64,000 nucleotides of DNA from NCBI GenBank assembly GCA_036496425.1, contig DASXLG010000248.1, positions 1-64,000 on the forward strand, given 5' to 3'. Under the pieces are notes generated by a model. The model was given only the letters and a program-made list of their open reading frames with translations. It had not been told where the DNA came from and did not search any database. Below, piece after piece: positions 1 through 7,486 of this stretch (its first letter is position 1; each line of letters opens with the position of its first letter). Made by a program: the position numbers and the translations under genes. This DNA is from Terriglobia bacterium (GTDB taxonomy: Bacteria > Acidobacteriota > Terriglobia > 20CM-2-55-15).

Positions 1-579
1 CACACCGTAAATCGTCGCGACGAACGCGACGGCGATACCCTTGCCCACTTCGTCGATATTGTTCAGGTGCTGCATAACCTGAATCAGACCGAGAACGGCG
101 CCGATGATTCCAATGGTCGGCGCGAAGCCGCCGGCCGCTTCATAGACTCTCGCGGAGTGATCGGCGCGTTCTTCCATATACTGAAGTTCCACTTCCATGG
201 TCTGGCGCAGCTCTTTGGGCTCGTTTCCATCGACAGCCATCATGATGGATTTACGGAAGAAGTCGTCCTGGACTCCGGCCGCATCCTTTTCGAGCGAGAT
301 GATTCCTTCCCGCCGCGCCTTGTTCGTGAACCTGACGACCTCATCGATGACTGCTGTCGGCTCGATCGTGTCTTCTCTGAAAATATGGAGCAGATCGGCC
401 GCAGCCTGTTTGACTACTTTTAATGGAAACGAAATCATGACCGCTCCAAGCGTCCCGCCGAAAACGATCAGCCCGGCGGTCGGTTGGAGGATTTGAAAGA
501 CAGAGCCTCCCTCGATGGCCTGACCTGCAAGAATTCCGATCAGCGCGATCAGAATGCCGAGGATTGTTCCTAAGTCCAT
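1..579 (-). CDS. motA: Flagellar motor stator protein MotA (5' part, runs off the left edge)
   Basis: MotA forms the inner-membrane stator ring with MotB and converts ion flow into torque. Only the first 193 codons are in the window; there is no stop before base 1. The protein begins MDLGTILGILIALIGILAGQ, a first membrane helix, followed by a second helix with the GGTLGAVMIS segment and then a cytoplasmic loop rich in E and R. The reading frame stays open and GC-rich to the edge. The ATG at 579 overlaps the end of flbD by 10 bases, so the two are translationally coupled. FlbD next to MotA is a common flagellar arrangement. A sodium-type homologue (MotP) cannot be excluded. Confidence 0.9.
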   Translation of the reverse strand, partial: MDLGTILGILIALIGILAGQAIEGGSVFQILQPTAGLIVFGGTLGAVMISFPLKVVKQAAADLLHIFREDTIEPTAVIDEVVRFTNKARREGIISLEKDAAGVQDDFFRKSIMMAVDGNEPKELRQTMEVELQYMEERADHSARVYEAAGGFAPTIGIIGAVLGLIQVMQHLNNIDEVGKGIAVAFVATIYGV

Positions 580-776
580 TCCAATACCTCCGGTTTCCTC
601 TGGATCGCGCGCTTATATTCAATGATCTTGCGCAGCAGCTCGTCGCGGGTTTCATCGACGATGATCTTTTCCCCGGTCGTCAAAGACATAACCGCGTGAG
701 GCGAAAACTCGATCGTCTCGATGAGATCGCAGTTCACGACGATCTCCTCCCCATTGATTTTTTTGACGACGATCAT
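570..776 (-). CDS. flbD: Flagellar FlbD family protein
   Basis: A 68-residue protein starting MIVVKKINGEEIVVNCDLIE, which matches the small FlbD family found beside motA/motB in many bacteria. Its molecular role is not established; the family name comes from location in flagellar operons and is unrelated to the Caulobacter FlbD activator. Both ends overlap neighbours: the ATG overlaps the stop of the spsF-like gene by 4 bases and the 3' end overlaps the motA start by 10. It is therefore the middle gene of one operon. Confidence 0.85.
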   Translation of the reverse strand: MIVVKKINGEEIVVNCDLIETIEFSPHAVMSLTTGEKIIVDETRDELLRKIIEYKRAIQRKPEVLEWT

Positions 777-1498
777 GCCGTGGCCCTCCGGACATTTACC
801 GGCGGCGCGGTGCCGCTCATGCTTTCATCGGCAGCCTCGATCAGGTTCTTGAGCTCAAAATCGACCGTACTGAAGCGTTCGGCCAGCTCCCGGTTGTACA
901 GATATTCATCAATCGTACCGACGGTGAAACTGAGGTCCGGCCGGCTGTATTCCGGCGGCGCGCTCAGCAGCGCGCAGGTGAGAGCCTTCGGATTCTGGAT
1001 GGCATAGAGGGTCACATGTTCGCGCCAGAGTGGGGTGTTCGCAACGGAATCCATGAAACTCAAGGCTTCCCAGGTCAGGGCTTCTCCCCTGACACCGACA
1101 GGTAAATGGTTCTCGATGGCATAGTCGACATTTCCGCCCTTGAGGGTATCCACGACCCGATCGATGCTGTCGGGATCCGTAAACGGATTATCCGCGGTAA
1201 CCCGGACGACGATGTCGGCCTCACAGGCCCGCGCTGCCGAAACATAACGGCCGAGCACATCCGATTCGGCGCCGCGGAAATTGGGGATACCCCGCCGTTC
1301 ACACTCCTCGATAATCACGTTGTCGCGTGGATTCGTCGTTGTGGCGACCACAATTGCGTCGAGCGTACGCGACCGTGAGATCCGCTCGACAAGATAGACG
1401 AGCAACGGCCGCCCGGCGATCTTCATCATGACTTTGCCCGGCAACCGGGTCGACCCCATGCGGGCCTGAATAATCGCAACCGTCCGTGGTTGTTTCAT
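773..1498 (-). CDS. SpsF-like cytidylyltransferase (CMP-sugar activation)
   Basis: A 241-residue CTP-transferase-3 family protein. The N-terminal nucleotide-binding signature AIIQARMGSTRLPGKV is clear, followed by a conserved RVTADNPFTDPDSID segment. The family (SpsF of Bacillus spores, PseF/NeuA relatives) couples CTP to a nonulosonic acid to give the CMP-sugar donor. The start at 1498 is chosen because it lies just after the stop of the upstream neuB-like gene (10-base gap) and begins directly before the conserved motif; an in-frame ATG at 1549 would overlap that gene. It overlaps flbD by 4 bases. With its two upstream neighbours it forms an SpsE/F/G-like set, probably serving flagellin glycosylation. 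Confidence 0.8.
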   Translation of the reverse strand: MKQPRTVAIIQARMGSTRLPGKVMMKIAGRPLLVYLVERISRSRTLDAIVVATTTNPRDNVIIEECERRGIPNFRGAESDVLGRYVSAARACEADIVVRVTADNPFTDPDSIDRVVDTLKGGNVDYAIENHLPVGVRGEALTWEALSFMDSVANTPLWREHVTLYAIQNPKALTCALLSAPPEYSRPDLSFTVGTIDEYLYNRELAERFSTVDFELKNLIEAADESMSGTAPPVNVRRATA

Positions 1499-1508
1499 GA
1501 AGCCAGCC

Positions 1509-2522
1509 TCATTGCAGCGACTCCCACTGCACCGGCGCTCCGGCTTCAATCGCGGTGAGGGCCTGTCTGCCTACGACGGACCCGACAAATTCGGGCGCGA
1601 TTCCGGTGGCCGGACGCAACGCGTGAAGCATGCCGGCATCAATGATCTCGCCGGGCGCGATCGGCCGGCTTGCGTAAAGGGCCCTGCGCGACGCTGTCTT
1701 GTTCCGGCTTTCAGATTCGGAGGCAAACTTGCCGCGCTCGCCGAGAACGGAGCCGATGGCTCGCAGCTCTTCGATATGAGCTTTGAGAGTCTTGGCATCC
1801 ATCGACACGGCATGATCCGGTGTCTCTACCCGGGTCTCGATCATGAAATGCCGCTCGATAACCTGCGCTCCGAGCGACGTTGCAACGATCGATCCCAGGG
1901 ATCCGACGCTGTGATCGGAGAAACCGACAGGAACTCCAAAACGATCGCTCAAATACTGCACGGACTTGAGGTTCAGTTCTTCGCGCTTCGCAGGATATGA
2001 CGAGACGCAGTGCAGGAGAACCACCTCGTCGTTCAAATGGGTGTGCATCCAATCGATCGCATGCTCGATTTCTTCCGCCGTGCTCATCCCGGTCGAGAGC
2101 AGCACCGGCTTGCCTTTTCGGGCCACGTGTTCGATCAGCGGCCGGTGCGTAATGTCGCCGGACGCAATTTTGAACGCGCTTACGCCGAGATCGTTGAGGA
2201 AGTCGGCACTCTCTTCATCGAACGGCGTCGATAGAAATTCGATGCCGACCCGCTTTGCCTCTTTGTGCATGGCGCGGAAGGTGTCGAACGACAGTTCCAG
2301 CCTGGTCTGGGAGGGGACCGCAGATTTCGCCGACGCCGGACGGTCGGCACGAAACATTTGAAAGTTCACCGCATCGGCGCCGGCCCATTTTGCGGCCCGG
2401 ACGAGCGCAAGCGCCCTTTCCTTATTTCCTCCGTGATTGAAACCCGCCTCCGCGATTACATAAATCCTGTTGGGATTTTCGGTCAGCAGGCCGTAAAGGT
2501 TTTGACTTGGCTGGTCAGCCAT
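1509..2522 (-). CDS. NeuB/SpsE-family nonulosonic acid synthase
   Basis: A 337-residue sialic-acid-synthase family enzyme that condenses phosphoenolpyruvate with a six-carbon sugar to give a nine-carbon nonulosonic acid. Visible motifs are VIAEAGFNHGG near residue 21, the barrel segments FLSTPFDEESADFL, KIASGDI and STGMST, and GFSDHS. A C-terminal SAF/antifreeze-like domain begins around residue 275 (RRALYASRPIAPGEII). The exact product (pseudaminic, legionaminic or another acid) cannot be read from the sequence. Its 5' end overlaps the 3' end of the pseG/spsG-like gene by 40 bases, supporting one operon. Confidence 0.88.
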   Translation of the reverse strand: MADQPSQNLYGLLTENPNRIYVIAEAGFNHGGNKERALALVRAAKWAGADAVNFQMFRADRPASAKSAVPSQTRLELSFDTFRAMHKEAKRVGIEFLSTPFDEESADFLNDLGVSAFKIASGDITHRPLIEHVARKGKPVLLSTGMSTAEEIEHAIDWMHTHLNDEVVLLHCVSSYPAKREELNLKSVQYLSDRFGVPVGFSDHSVGSLGSIVATSLGAQVIERHFMIETRVETPDHAVSMDAKTLKAHIEELRAIGSVLGERGKFASESESRNKTASRRALYASRPIAPGEIIDAGMLHALRPATGIAPEFVGSVVGRQALTAIEAGAPVQWESLQ

Positions 2523-3478
2523 ATTTGCCTCCTTATAATTTCGACTACTCGTGACAATCCTTTGCCATCAACAAGTGTTGGGCCGGCCTGGCTGAGTCGT
2601 TGGATCATAGGCCGGTTTTCAAGCATCTCCGTGCTGTAGCGCACCAGGTCGTCTGACGAAACGCGCCGCACAGGGCCGGCGCTCAGAACGGCGCCATGCT
2701 CGTGAAACGCATCTGCGGTTCTCAACTGAATCCGATCGAAGGCAACGGCAATGGTCGGAACGCCGGATGCCAGCAGGTCATATAGCGTTGGCCCGGAACC
2801 GGAAATCGCAAACCGGCAGGTCGCCATCGCATCCGCAAATTCCGCGTCGCTCATGGGCGTCGTGCCGATGAATCCGCGCGTCGTAATCGGCATCAGGCCC
2901 ATGCGCCACAGCTCCTCCGAAATCTTTAGAGCGAATTGCGAGGTCGATCCGCCGCCAAAGGTCACCAGGACGGTGTCCTTGAGCTTGCCTCGGTTGACGG
3001 TTTCTCGCGTGATCATGTACTGCGGGCCGAGAAACAGTGCGCGATCCTTGTCGGCCGCGTATGGAAACAGGCGCGTGATGCTGCCGTCGATCGCGACATC
3101 CGAATGGCACTGGCCGAGGCCCAGGTCATGAATACTGATGTGGGTGGAGCCCTGCCGCCGTATCGAGGCCGTGATGCCATGCGCTTCACGCAAATCCGTT
3201 ATGACCACCGGAGGAAATGCCGATGATGCCGTCGTGGTGAAACCCGACGCTTCGATGAATTCGCGGCAGTTTTCCGAAAGCGGAAAGAAAACTACCGGCT
3301 GCCGGCGGCTTAGAGCGCGCGCCAGACGCACGCTCCGCATGGCATGGCCGTAACCCAGTTGCGGGCCGGCATCGACAACGATTCCGACTTGTCCTTCGAG
3401 ATCCATGGGGATGCCCTGGCCGGCCTGGGGATAATCGGTGGGTAATTCGACTTCAGTCTCGTTGCTCATCACATCCAT
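2483..3478 (-). CDS. PseG/SpsG-like nucleotide-sugar hydrolase
   Basis: A 331-residue protein with the N-terminal motif DAGPQLGYGHAMRSVRLARAL, close to the G-G-H-x-x-R signature of PseG, and a C-terminal GT-B-type half with GSGPTLYDLLASGVPTIAVA. PseG removes UDP from the sugar precursor before NeuB-type condensation; SpsG is the equivalent in the Bacillus sps set. The ATG at 3478 has a GGAAG ribosome-binding site about 10 bases upstream. The N-terminal 30 residues are weakly conserved, so an internal ATG is possible. It is the first gene of the spsG-E-F-flbD-motA run. Confidence 0.75.
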   Translation of the reverse strand: MDVMSNETEVELPTDYPQAGQGIPMDLEGQVGIVVDAGPQLGYGHAMRSVRLARALSRRQPVVFFPLSENCREFIEASGFTTTASSAFPPVVITDLREAHGITASIRRQGSTHISIHDLGLGQCHSDVAIDGSITRLFPYAADKDRALFLGPQYMITRETVNRGKLKDTVLVTFGGGSTSQFALKISEELWRMGLMPITTRGFIGTTPMSDAEFADAMATCRFAISGSGPTLYDLLASGVPTIAVAFDRIQLRTADAFHEHGAVLSAGPVRRVSSDDLVRYSTEMLENRPMIQRLSQAGPTLVDGKGLSRVVEIIRRQIWLTSQVKTFTAC

Positions 3479-3857
3479 GTGTTTAGTCTTCCTTTCAGCG
3501 CCTGGATCTCGTTTCTCCGAAACGGGGTTTGTTCCAGCGCTGTGACCACTCAGCTAATGCACTTACGCTGCCGTTCCAGAGATAAGAATGTCCTTTTTAT
3601 AAAAGCATCGGCGGGGCCGGCCCAGCGCCTTTGCGCATAAAGCTTTGCGAGATTCGATCGTGCATTCGCACCAAGGTCAGGATGCGGTCAGGCGTCGAGC
3701 CGTCGTGCCGGTGGCCAGAATTATGACTTCAGCGGTGATGGATCTGACACGTTGAGAAAAGTCTAAAGTTCCGGAAAGCCGGAACGATACACCTTTTGTG
3801 CAACGAAGCAGGCTGCGATGGTGTGGCGCTTCGATTTCAGGCAAAAGGAGTTAAACG
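3479..3857. other. Divergent intergenic region
   Basis: This 379-base gap separates the minus-strand spsG/pseG-like gene from the plus-strand FlgN-like gene. It has a sigma-28-type promoter for the plus-strand gene at 3764-3790. No convincing promoter could be read for the minus-strand operon. A short hairpin with arms GTTTC/GAAAC lies near 3512. No coding signal was found. Confidence 0.6.
3764..3790 (+). promoter_or_regulatory. Sigma-28 (FliA)-type promoter for the FlgN-like gene
   Basis: TAAAGTTC - 11 bases - AACGATAC, against the FliA consensus TAAAGTTT-N11-GCCGATAA. The -35 matches 7 of 8 and the CGATA core of the -10 is kept with exact spacing. It points at the gene starting at 3858. 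Confidence 0.65.
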
Positions 3858-4292
3858 GTGGAAATCAACCAGGTTTTAGACGCACTGGAACGCGAGAGGG
3901 AACTGCTGCGGGAGTTCCACGAGATTTCGAGTCAGCAGGCCGATCTTCTCGATGATGAGAATCTGGATGGAATGGGCAAGCAGCTGGACACCCGATCCGA
4001 CCTGATGCTCGAGTTGACGGCCATTGAAAGCACCCTGGGAACCTGGATTACGCAGCTCCGGGCCGAGTCCACCATAACGAGCGGCGTCCTGCATGAGTTG
4101 CGCTGCATCAACGAAGAAATCGTGAGTCTGGCCAACGAAATCGTGAGTCTGGACGAACAGATGCACTGGCGGCTGGATCTCATCAAGCAAGAGACTGCCG
4201 CGGACCTGAGAGGTTTGAGCCGATCTCAAAATTCCTCATCCGGCAGCTGCGCAACGATTCAGATCAGACCAGATTTCCGGCTTAACGGGTGA
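3858..4292 (+). CDS. FlgN/FliT-like helical protein (putative flagellar chaperone)
   Basis: A 144-residue protein that is almost wholly helical and charged for its first 120 residues (EVERE-type repeats, LDDENLDGMGKQLDTRSDLM), as in FlgN/FliT export chaperones; the identification rests on this pattern and on context, not on a firm motif. It starts with GTG at 3858 behind a strong AAGGAG at 3845-3850 (7-base spacer). A sigma-28-type promoter lies 68 bases upstream. It is the only plus-strand gene in this flagellar block and converges on csrA with a 22-base gap. The last 25 residues look unstructured. Confidence 0.55.
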   Translation: MEINQVLDALERERELLREFHEISSQQADLLDDENLDGMGKQLDTRSDLMLELTAIESTLGTWITQLRAESTITSGVLHELRCINEEIVSLANEIVSLDEQMHWRLDLIKQETAADLRGLSRSQNSSSGSCATIQIRPDFRLNG

Positions 4293-4314
4293 TCGGATAC
4301 GAAATGGGGGACGG

Positions 4315-4563
4315 TTAAATCTTGGTCTCGGGGTTGAGACCGGTTGCGAGGGCTTCGAGGGTTTCCTTGTCTGGAATCTGTGACTTTACAGCGGAAACGT
4401 TTTCCTGTTTGATGGCTTCGTAAATCTCGTACCGGTAAATGGAGATGTGGGCCGGCGCTTTGATACCAAGCCGCACGTTATCGCGGCCGATGCGCAAGAC
4501 CTGAATTTCTATCTCATTACCGATAATCAGTTTCTCATCCTTCTTGCGCGTGACTACCAGCAT
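4315..4563 (-). CDS. csrA: Carbon storage regulator CsrA
   Basis: An 82-residue RNA-binding protein. The start MLVVTRKKDEKLIIGNEIEI and the core VRLGIKAPAHISIYRYEIYEAI are diagnostic of CsrA, which binds GGA-containing hairpins near ribosome-binding sites. It lies 78 bases downstream of fliW, whose product antagonises CsrA in Bacillus and Campylobacter, so a FliW-CsrA switch controlling flagellin or related messages is likely here. The ribosome-binding region GGGAGGAA itself holds GGA motifs, which would allow autoregulation. Confidence 0.95.
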   Translation of the reverse strand: MLVVTRKKDEKLIIGNEIEIQVLRIGRDNVRLGIKAPAHISIYRYEIYEAIKQENVSAVKSQIPDKETLEALATGLNPETKI

Positions 4564-4641
4564 GCGGATTCCTCCCTATTTATCGGGTCTCTAACTTTTC
4601 TGGTCCCATAATAAGCGAGAGACCACCTTCGGGCAAGGTTC

Positions 4642-5058
4642 TTAAACGAGAGGGTGTCGTACGGAAAGGGCGAGGTCGGTCAAAATCAGCTGGCGGCCAA
4701 TCATTTTCTTATGATTGACGATCAGCGGAGCCTGGAAATTGCCGGTAGCCTGCCTGGGCTCTTTGCCGACAATGCAGATAGTGAATGCCATACGGGGATC
4801 GCCTTCCGCGATTCCAATGGTCTCCCATTCCCGCGCCGGAATCTTAGTGTAGTAGTCGGGCATAACCAGGGCAGGATCGATAACCATAAACCCGATATCT
4901 TCTCTGCACGCCATCTGTAACAAATGGAACGGCGCGATTTCGGGGTTGGCCAGCATGCGAAAATCCTTGCATTCCGAGAAGCCGACCAGGCCTTCATCGA
5001 AGTGAATGATGGCGTCGCCATCGGGAACTGAGGACCCGCCACCGGGTTCGAGGGACAT
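4642..5058 (-). CDS. fliW: Flagellar assembly factor FliW
   Basis: A 138-residue FliW protein: HFDEGLVGFSECKDFRML near the N terminus, then PFHLLQMACREDIGFMVIDP and the C-terminal AFTICIVGKEPRQATGNFQAPL and NHKKMIGRQLIL. FliW binds CsrA and, in studied species, flagellin, tying flagellin level to translation. I choose the ATG at 5058, two bases after the upstream stop, because the conserved domain begins soon after; a longer in-frame extension to 5160 would run through the upstream gene. csrA follows. Confidence 0.93.
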   Translation of the reverse strand: MSLEPGGGSSVPDGDAIIHFDEGLVGFSECKDFRMLANPEIAPFHLLQMACREDIGFMVIDPALVMPDYYTKIPAREWETIGIAEGDPRMAFTICIVGKEPRQATGNFQAPLIVNHKKMIGRQLILTDLALSVRHPLV

Positions 5059-5060
5059 GA

Positions 5061-5297
5061 TTACGCCTCGCCTGAAACGCGGCGCGAGGTAGCCTGTAAG
5101 CGGGTATTCAGCGTGATGAGCTGAGAGAGCGCCAGAAGCCGCTCGAGATCGGAAACGCAATCGGTGGCATCCCGGGAAATGGCGATGAGACGCCTCTGCG
5201 CGCAGACACTGGCGTCGTATGACGACGCATCGATCTCAACGAGTGCTTTGTGCTTTGCGCTTTCCAGGCGCAATAGTTCGTTCACTAGCCCATCCAT
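5061..5297 (-). CDS. Small helical protein between flgM and fliW (unrecognised)
   Basis: A 78-residue, probably all-helical protein (MDGLVNELLRLESAKHKALV...). I do not recognise a family with certainty. Position between flgM and fliW, where flgN- or fliT-type chaperone genes sit in other bacteria, and the heptad-like leucines make a small export chaperone plausible. The stop lies two bases from the fliW start, so the genes are probably coupled. Confidence 0.55.
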   Translation of the reverse strand: MDGLVNELLRLESAKHKALVEIDASSYDASVCAQRRLIAISRDATDCVSDLERLLALSQLITLNTRLQATSRRVSGEA

Positions 5298-5339
5298 GGG
5301 ACTTTTCTCCTGTTTTCAGGGCAAAGGGGTCAAACCCCC

Positions 5340-5642
5340 TCAGTCCTGTTTGGTGTTCGCGTCAACCAGCTTCTGAGCGATGTCCTTCGCGGAAACCGCA
5401 TACGTACCGGCTTCCAGCTCTGCCTGGACTTTATTGAAGCGCTCCGTCCTCGCTTGATTAACAGAGTTCGCCAGGCGGTTCATTTCCGCAGCTTTCGATG
5501 AAACCGCGACGGAATCCGAATCTCCCGTAGCACCTGTCTGATTTGTCGAGTTTGTCGAGTTCGTGCGCGTCAAATCCGCCTTTTGAGCGATTTGCGATCG
5601 ATCGATACCCTGACTGCTGATGTTGATTCGGTCAATATTCAT
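5340..5642 (-). CDS. flgM: Anti-sigma-28 factor FlgM
   Basis: A 100-residue FlgM. The N-terminal 55 residues are low-complexity (many T, N, S, D), as usual for the disordered half, and the C-terminal helices that clamp FliA are visible (AAEMNRLANSVNQARTERF ... LEAGTYAVSAKDIAQKL). I choose the ATG at 5642: an in-frame ATG at 5660 overlaps the ribosome-binding site GGAGG itself. A strong sigma-28-type promoter sits just upstream, giving the usual feedback in which FliA drives its own inhibitor. Confidence 0.92.
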   Translation of the reverse strand: MNIDRINISSQGIDRSQIAQKADLTRTNSTNSTNQTGATGDSDSVAVSSKAAEMNRLANSVNQARTERFNKVQAELEAGTYAVSAKDIAQKLVDANTKQD

Positions 5643-5665
5643 TGGGGTCTCTTCCTCCATCCAAT

Positions 5666-5693
5666 ATATCGGCTGAAGGTTATCAGAACTTTA
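5666..5693 (-). promoter_or_regulatory. Sigma-28 (FliA)-type promoter for flgM
   Basis: On the minus strand TAAAGTTC - 12 bases - GCCGATAT. Both hexamer cores are essentially perfect; the spacer is one base longer than the usual 11. The predicted 5' leader contains GGATGGAGGAAG overlapping the ribosome-binding site, a possible CsrA target. Confidence 0.75.
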
Positions 5694-5916
5694 CTTCAAA
5701 GTGCACATGTCACAGACCAACCTGTCGTCCAGAACAGTAGCAATCGAGTGCCCAAATTCAATGCTCGGTGACCACGCGGCCGGTCGATCGAGTTCAAGAT
5801 CCAACGTTTCAATAGTTTACACTTAAGTCCAGCGGTTACCGCCGACCTTGAAGACGCTCCGTTCCTACCCATCCAGCTGTCGGGTAATTGACGGATGGGC
5901 GAAATCGTGACATCCC

Positions 5917-6324
5917 TTAATTTCTGCTGACCAGGCGGGACATGCCGAGCAAAACTTCGACTTCGCCCTCGTGCAGGCCGCAGTTCCTCGCGATATCTGC
6001 GATTCCGATACCCCGCTTGGCCATGGTGACGACATGATTTCTCACATCGAAACCAACGGCGGAAGTACGTGCCGTGGCCGGCGCCTGAACCGGCGCTGGC
6101 GTGGACAGCTTCGCCAGATGTTCCTGAGCAGCGCCGACAAAGCCGGCATGGCTCGATTCCGCTTTGGACCATTCCGCCTGCAGAGCCTTCAGTGTCCTGG
6201 CTGCGCCCCGGAACTTGGAGTTGACGTACAGGACGATCGCCACCATGAACAGCCCATACAAAGCCAGAAACGCATAGATCAAAATGGGATTATGAATTGA
6301 GAGATTTAAATCGTTCGCCAGCAC
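5917..6324 (-). CDS. Membrane-anchored DUF2802/SwrB-like flagellar protein
   Basis: A 135-residue protein with one N-terminal membrane helix (about residues 12-34), a charged linker rich in A and P, and a C-terminal winged-helix-like segment AKRGIGIADIARNCGLHEGEVEVLLGM. This is the architecture of DUF2802 proteins and of Firmicute SwrB, which sit in flagellar operons and affect export-apparatus assembly. It overlaps the end of fliN by 35 bases and closes the flhA-flhF-fliA-fliM-fliN operon. The 5661-5916 gap that follows holds only the flgM promoter. Confidence 0.65.
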   Translation of the reverse strand: MLANDLNLSIHNPILIYAFLALYGLFMVAIVLYVNSKFRGAARTLKALQAEWSKAESSHAGFVGAAQEHLAKLSTPAPVQAPATARTSAVGFDVRNHVVTMAKRGIGIADIARNCGLHEGEVEVLLGMSRLVSRN

Positions 6325-6595
6325 TGGTGATCTCCGTGATTCGAATTCCGTAAAAACCGTCGACGGTTACGACTTCTCCACGAGCAAGGATTCTGTTGTT
6401 CACGACGAGCTCGACCGGCTGGTCGATGCCCGAATTCAGTTCGATGACCGATCCGACTCCGAGCTTTACGATCTCCTCCAACAGCATTTCCGTTTCTCCG
6501 AAACGGATCGCCACTGGAAGCTGCACGTCCATGAGAACCGCGAGGTTCCCGCTGTCGTCAAAATCCGTTTTATTTGGTGAGGCTGAGTTGTCCAT
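6290..6595 (-). CDS. fliN: Flagellar motor switch protein FliN (copy 1, linked to fliM)
   Basis: A 101-residue SpoA-domain protein: MDVQLPVAIRFGETEMLLEE, LGVGSVIELN and NNRILARGEVVTVDGFYGIRI are standard FliN features. FliN forms the base of the C-ring and docks FliH-FliI. It overlaps fliM by 26 bases. A second fliN lies at 56324-56617 in the fliL operon, so the C-ring may use two FliN types or one may act elsewhere. Confidence 0.9.
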   Translation of the reverse strand: MDNSASPNKTDFDDSGNLAVLMDVQLPVAIRFGETEMLLEEIVKLGVGSVIELNSGIDQPVELVVNNRILARGEVVTVDGFYGIRITEITSAGERFKSLNS

Positions 6596-7484
6596 TCACT
6601 GGCTCCTGTCTTCTCGGGCGGATAAGCCCGGTTATGCCGAAGGATTTGCGCGTGGAATCCATTTGTGCCTTGGCCTGCATTTTGCTTTTGCCTGCCACCT
6701 TGATACTGACCGGCCACTCTTTGCGTTGATCCAGCACGATCGTGTCGCCGGCCTGAAGTGAGACCAGCGACTGCAACGGAAACGAAGTTTCCGCCGTCTC
6801 GATGCTGACTTTTACGGGAACCTGGCGCAGCAGATGAAGCAGCCCGTCGTCATGGACGATCTTTCGGCGGCTGTATTCTTCCTGGTCGAAGATGTGCATG
6901 ATCGGCTCGAGCACCAGTGTCGGAATGGCGAGATGCATTTTCGTCAGCGTATCGCGCATGCGGACCTGGAACCCGAAATGGATCACCATTTCGTTCGGCG
7001 ACGTAATCTGGACCATATGCGGATGTGTTTCCGTCGCCGTCACCGAGAAGTCGATGGTGTAGACCTGCCGCCAGCTTTCCTTGAGATTGTCGACCAGCAG
7101 CTTCAAAACGTTCTGGATGATGCTCTGCTCGATTTCGGTCATAGGCCGGACGGTCGTGATGGGCTGGCCAATCCCGCCCAGCAACCGGTCGATTATCGGA
7201 AAGACCAGGGCCGGACCGATTTCCAGCGCGGCAAGGCCATCCAGCGGCTTGAGGGAAATCGCGGCATAGCAGGTCGGATCCGAAACCGTGTTCATGAATT
7301 CCGAGTAGCTGATCTGCGCGATGTCATCGAGCGAAATCTCGACCACCGTGCGAAGGTAAGCGGACAGGGATGATGAAAAGTTCCGCGCGAAACGGTCGTG
7401 CACGAAGTGCAGCGAGCGGATCTGATTCTTGGAAACCCGGTCGGGACGCTTGAAGTCGTATTTCTGGATCTTCTTTTCAATCAT
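6570..7484 (-). CDS. fliM: Flagellar motor switch protein FliM, lacking the usual CheY-binding N terminus
   Basis: A 304-residue FliM. The CheC-like middle domain is clear (KNQIRSLHFVHDRFARNFSS, SLSAYLRTVVEISL), as is the C-terminal SpoA-like part (LQAGDTIVLD). FliM of most species begins with a short LSQxEIDALL peptide that binds phospho-CheY, followed by a linker. Here the protein begins only about 8 residues before YDFKRPD, and the frame upstream is closed by TAG at 7497-7499, so the peptide is genuinely absent from this gene. The start sits two bases after the fliA stop. Confidence 0.92.
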   Translation of the reverse strand: MIEKKIQKYDFKRPDRVSKNQIRSLHFVHDRFARNFSSSLSAYLRTVVEISLDDIAQISYSEFMNTVSDPTCYAAISLKPLDGLAALEIGPALVFPIIDRLLGGIGQPITTVRPMTEIEQSIIQNVLKLLVDNLKESWRQVYTIDFSVTATETHPHMVQITSPNEMVIHFGFQVRMRDTLTKMHLAIPTLVLEPIMHIFDQEEYSRRKIVHDDGLLHLLRQVPVKVSIETAETSFPLQSLVSLQAGDTIVLDQRKEWPVSIKVAGKSKMQAKAQMDSTRKSFGITGLIRPRRQEPVNGQLSLTK

Positions 7485-7486
7485 TT

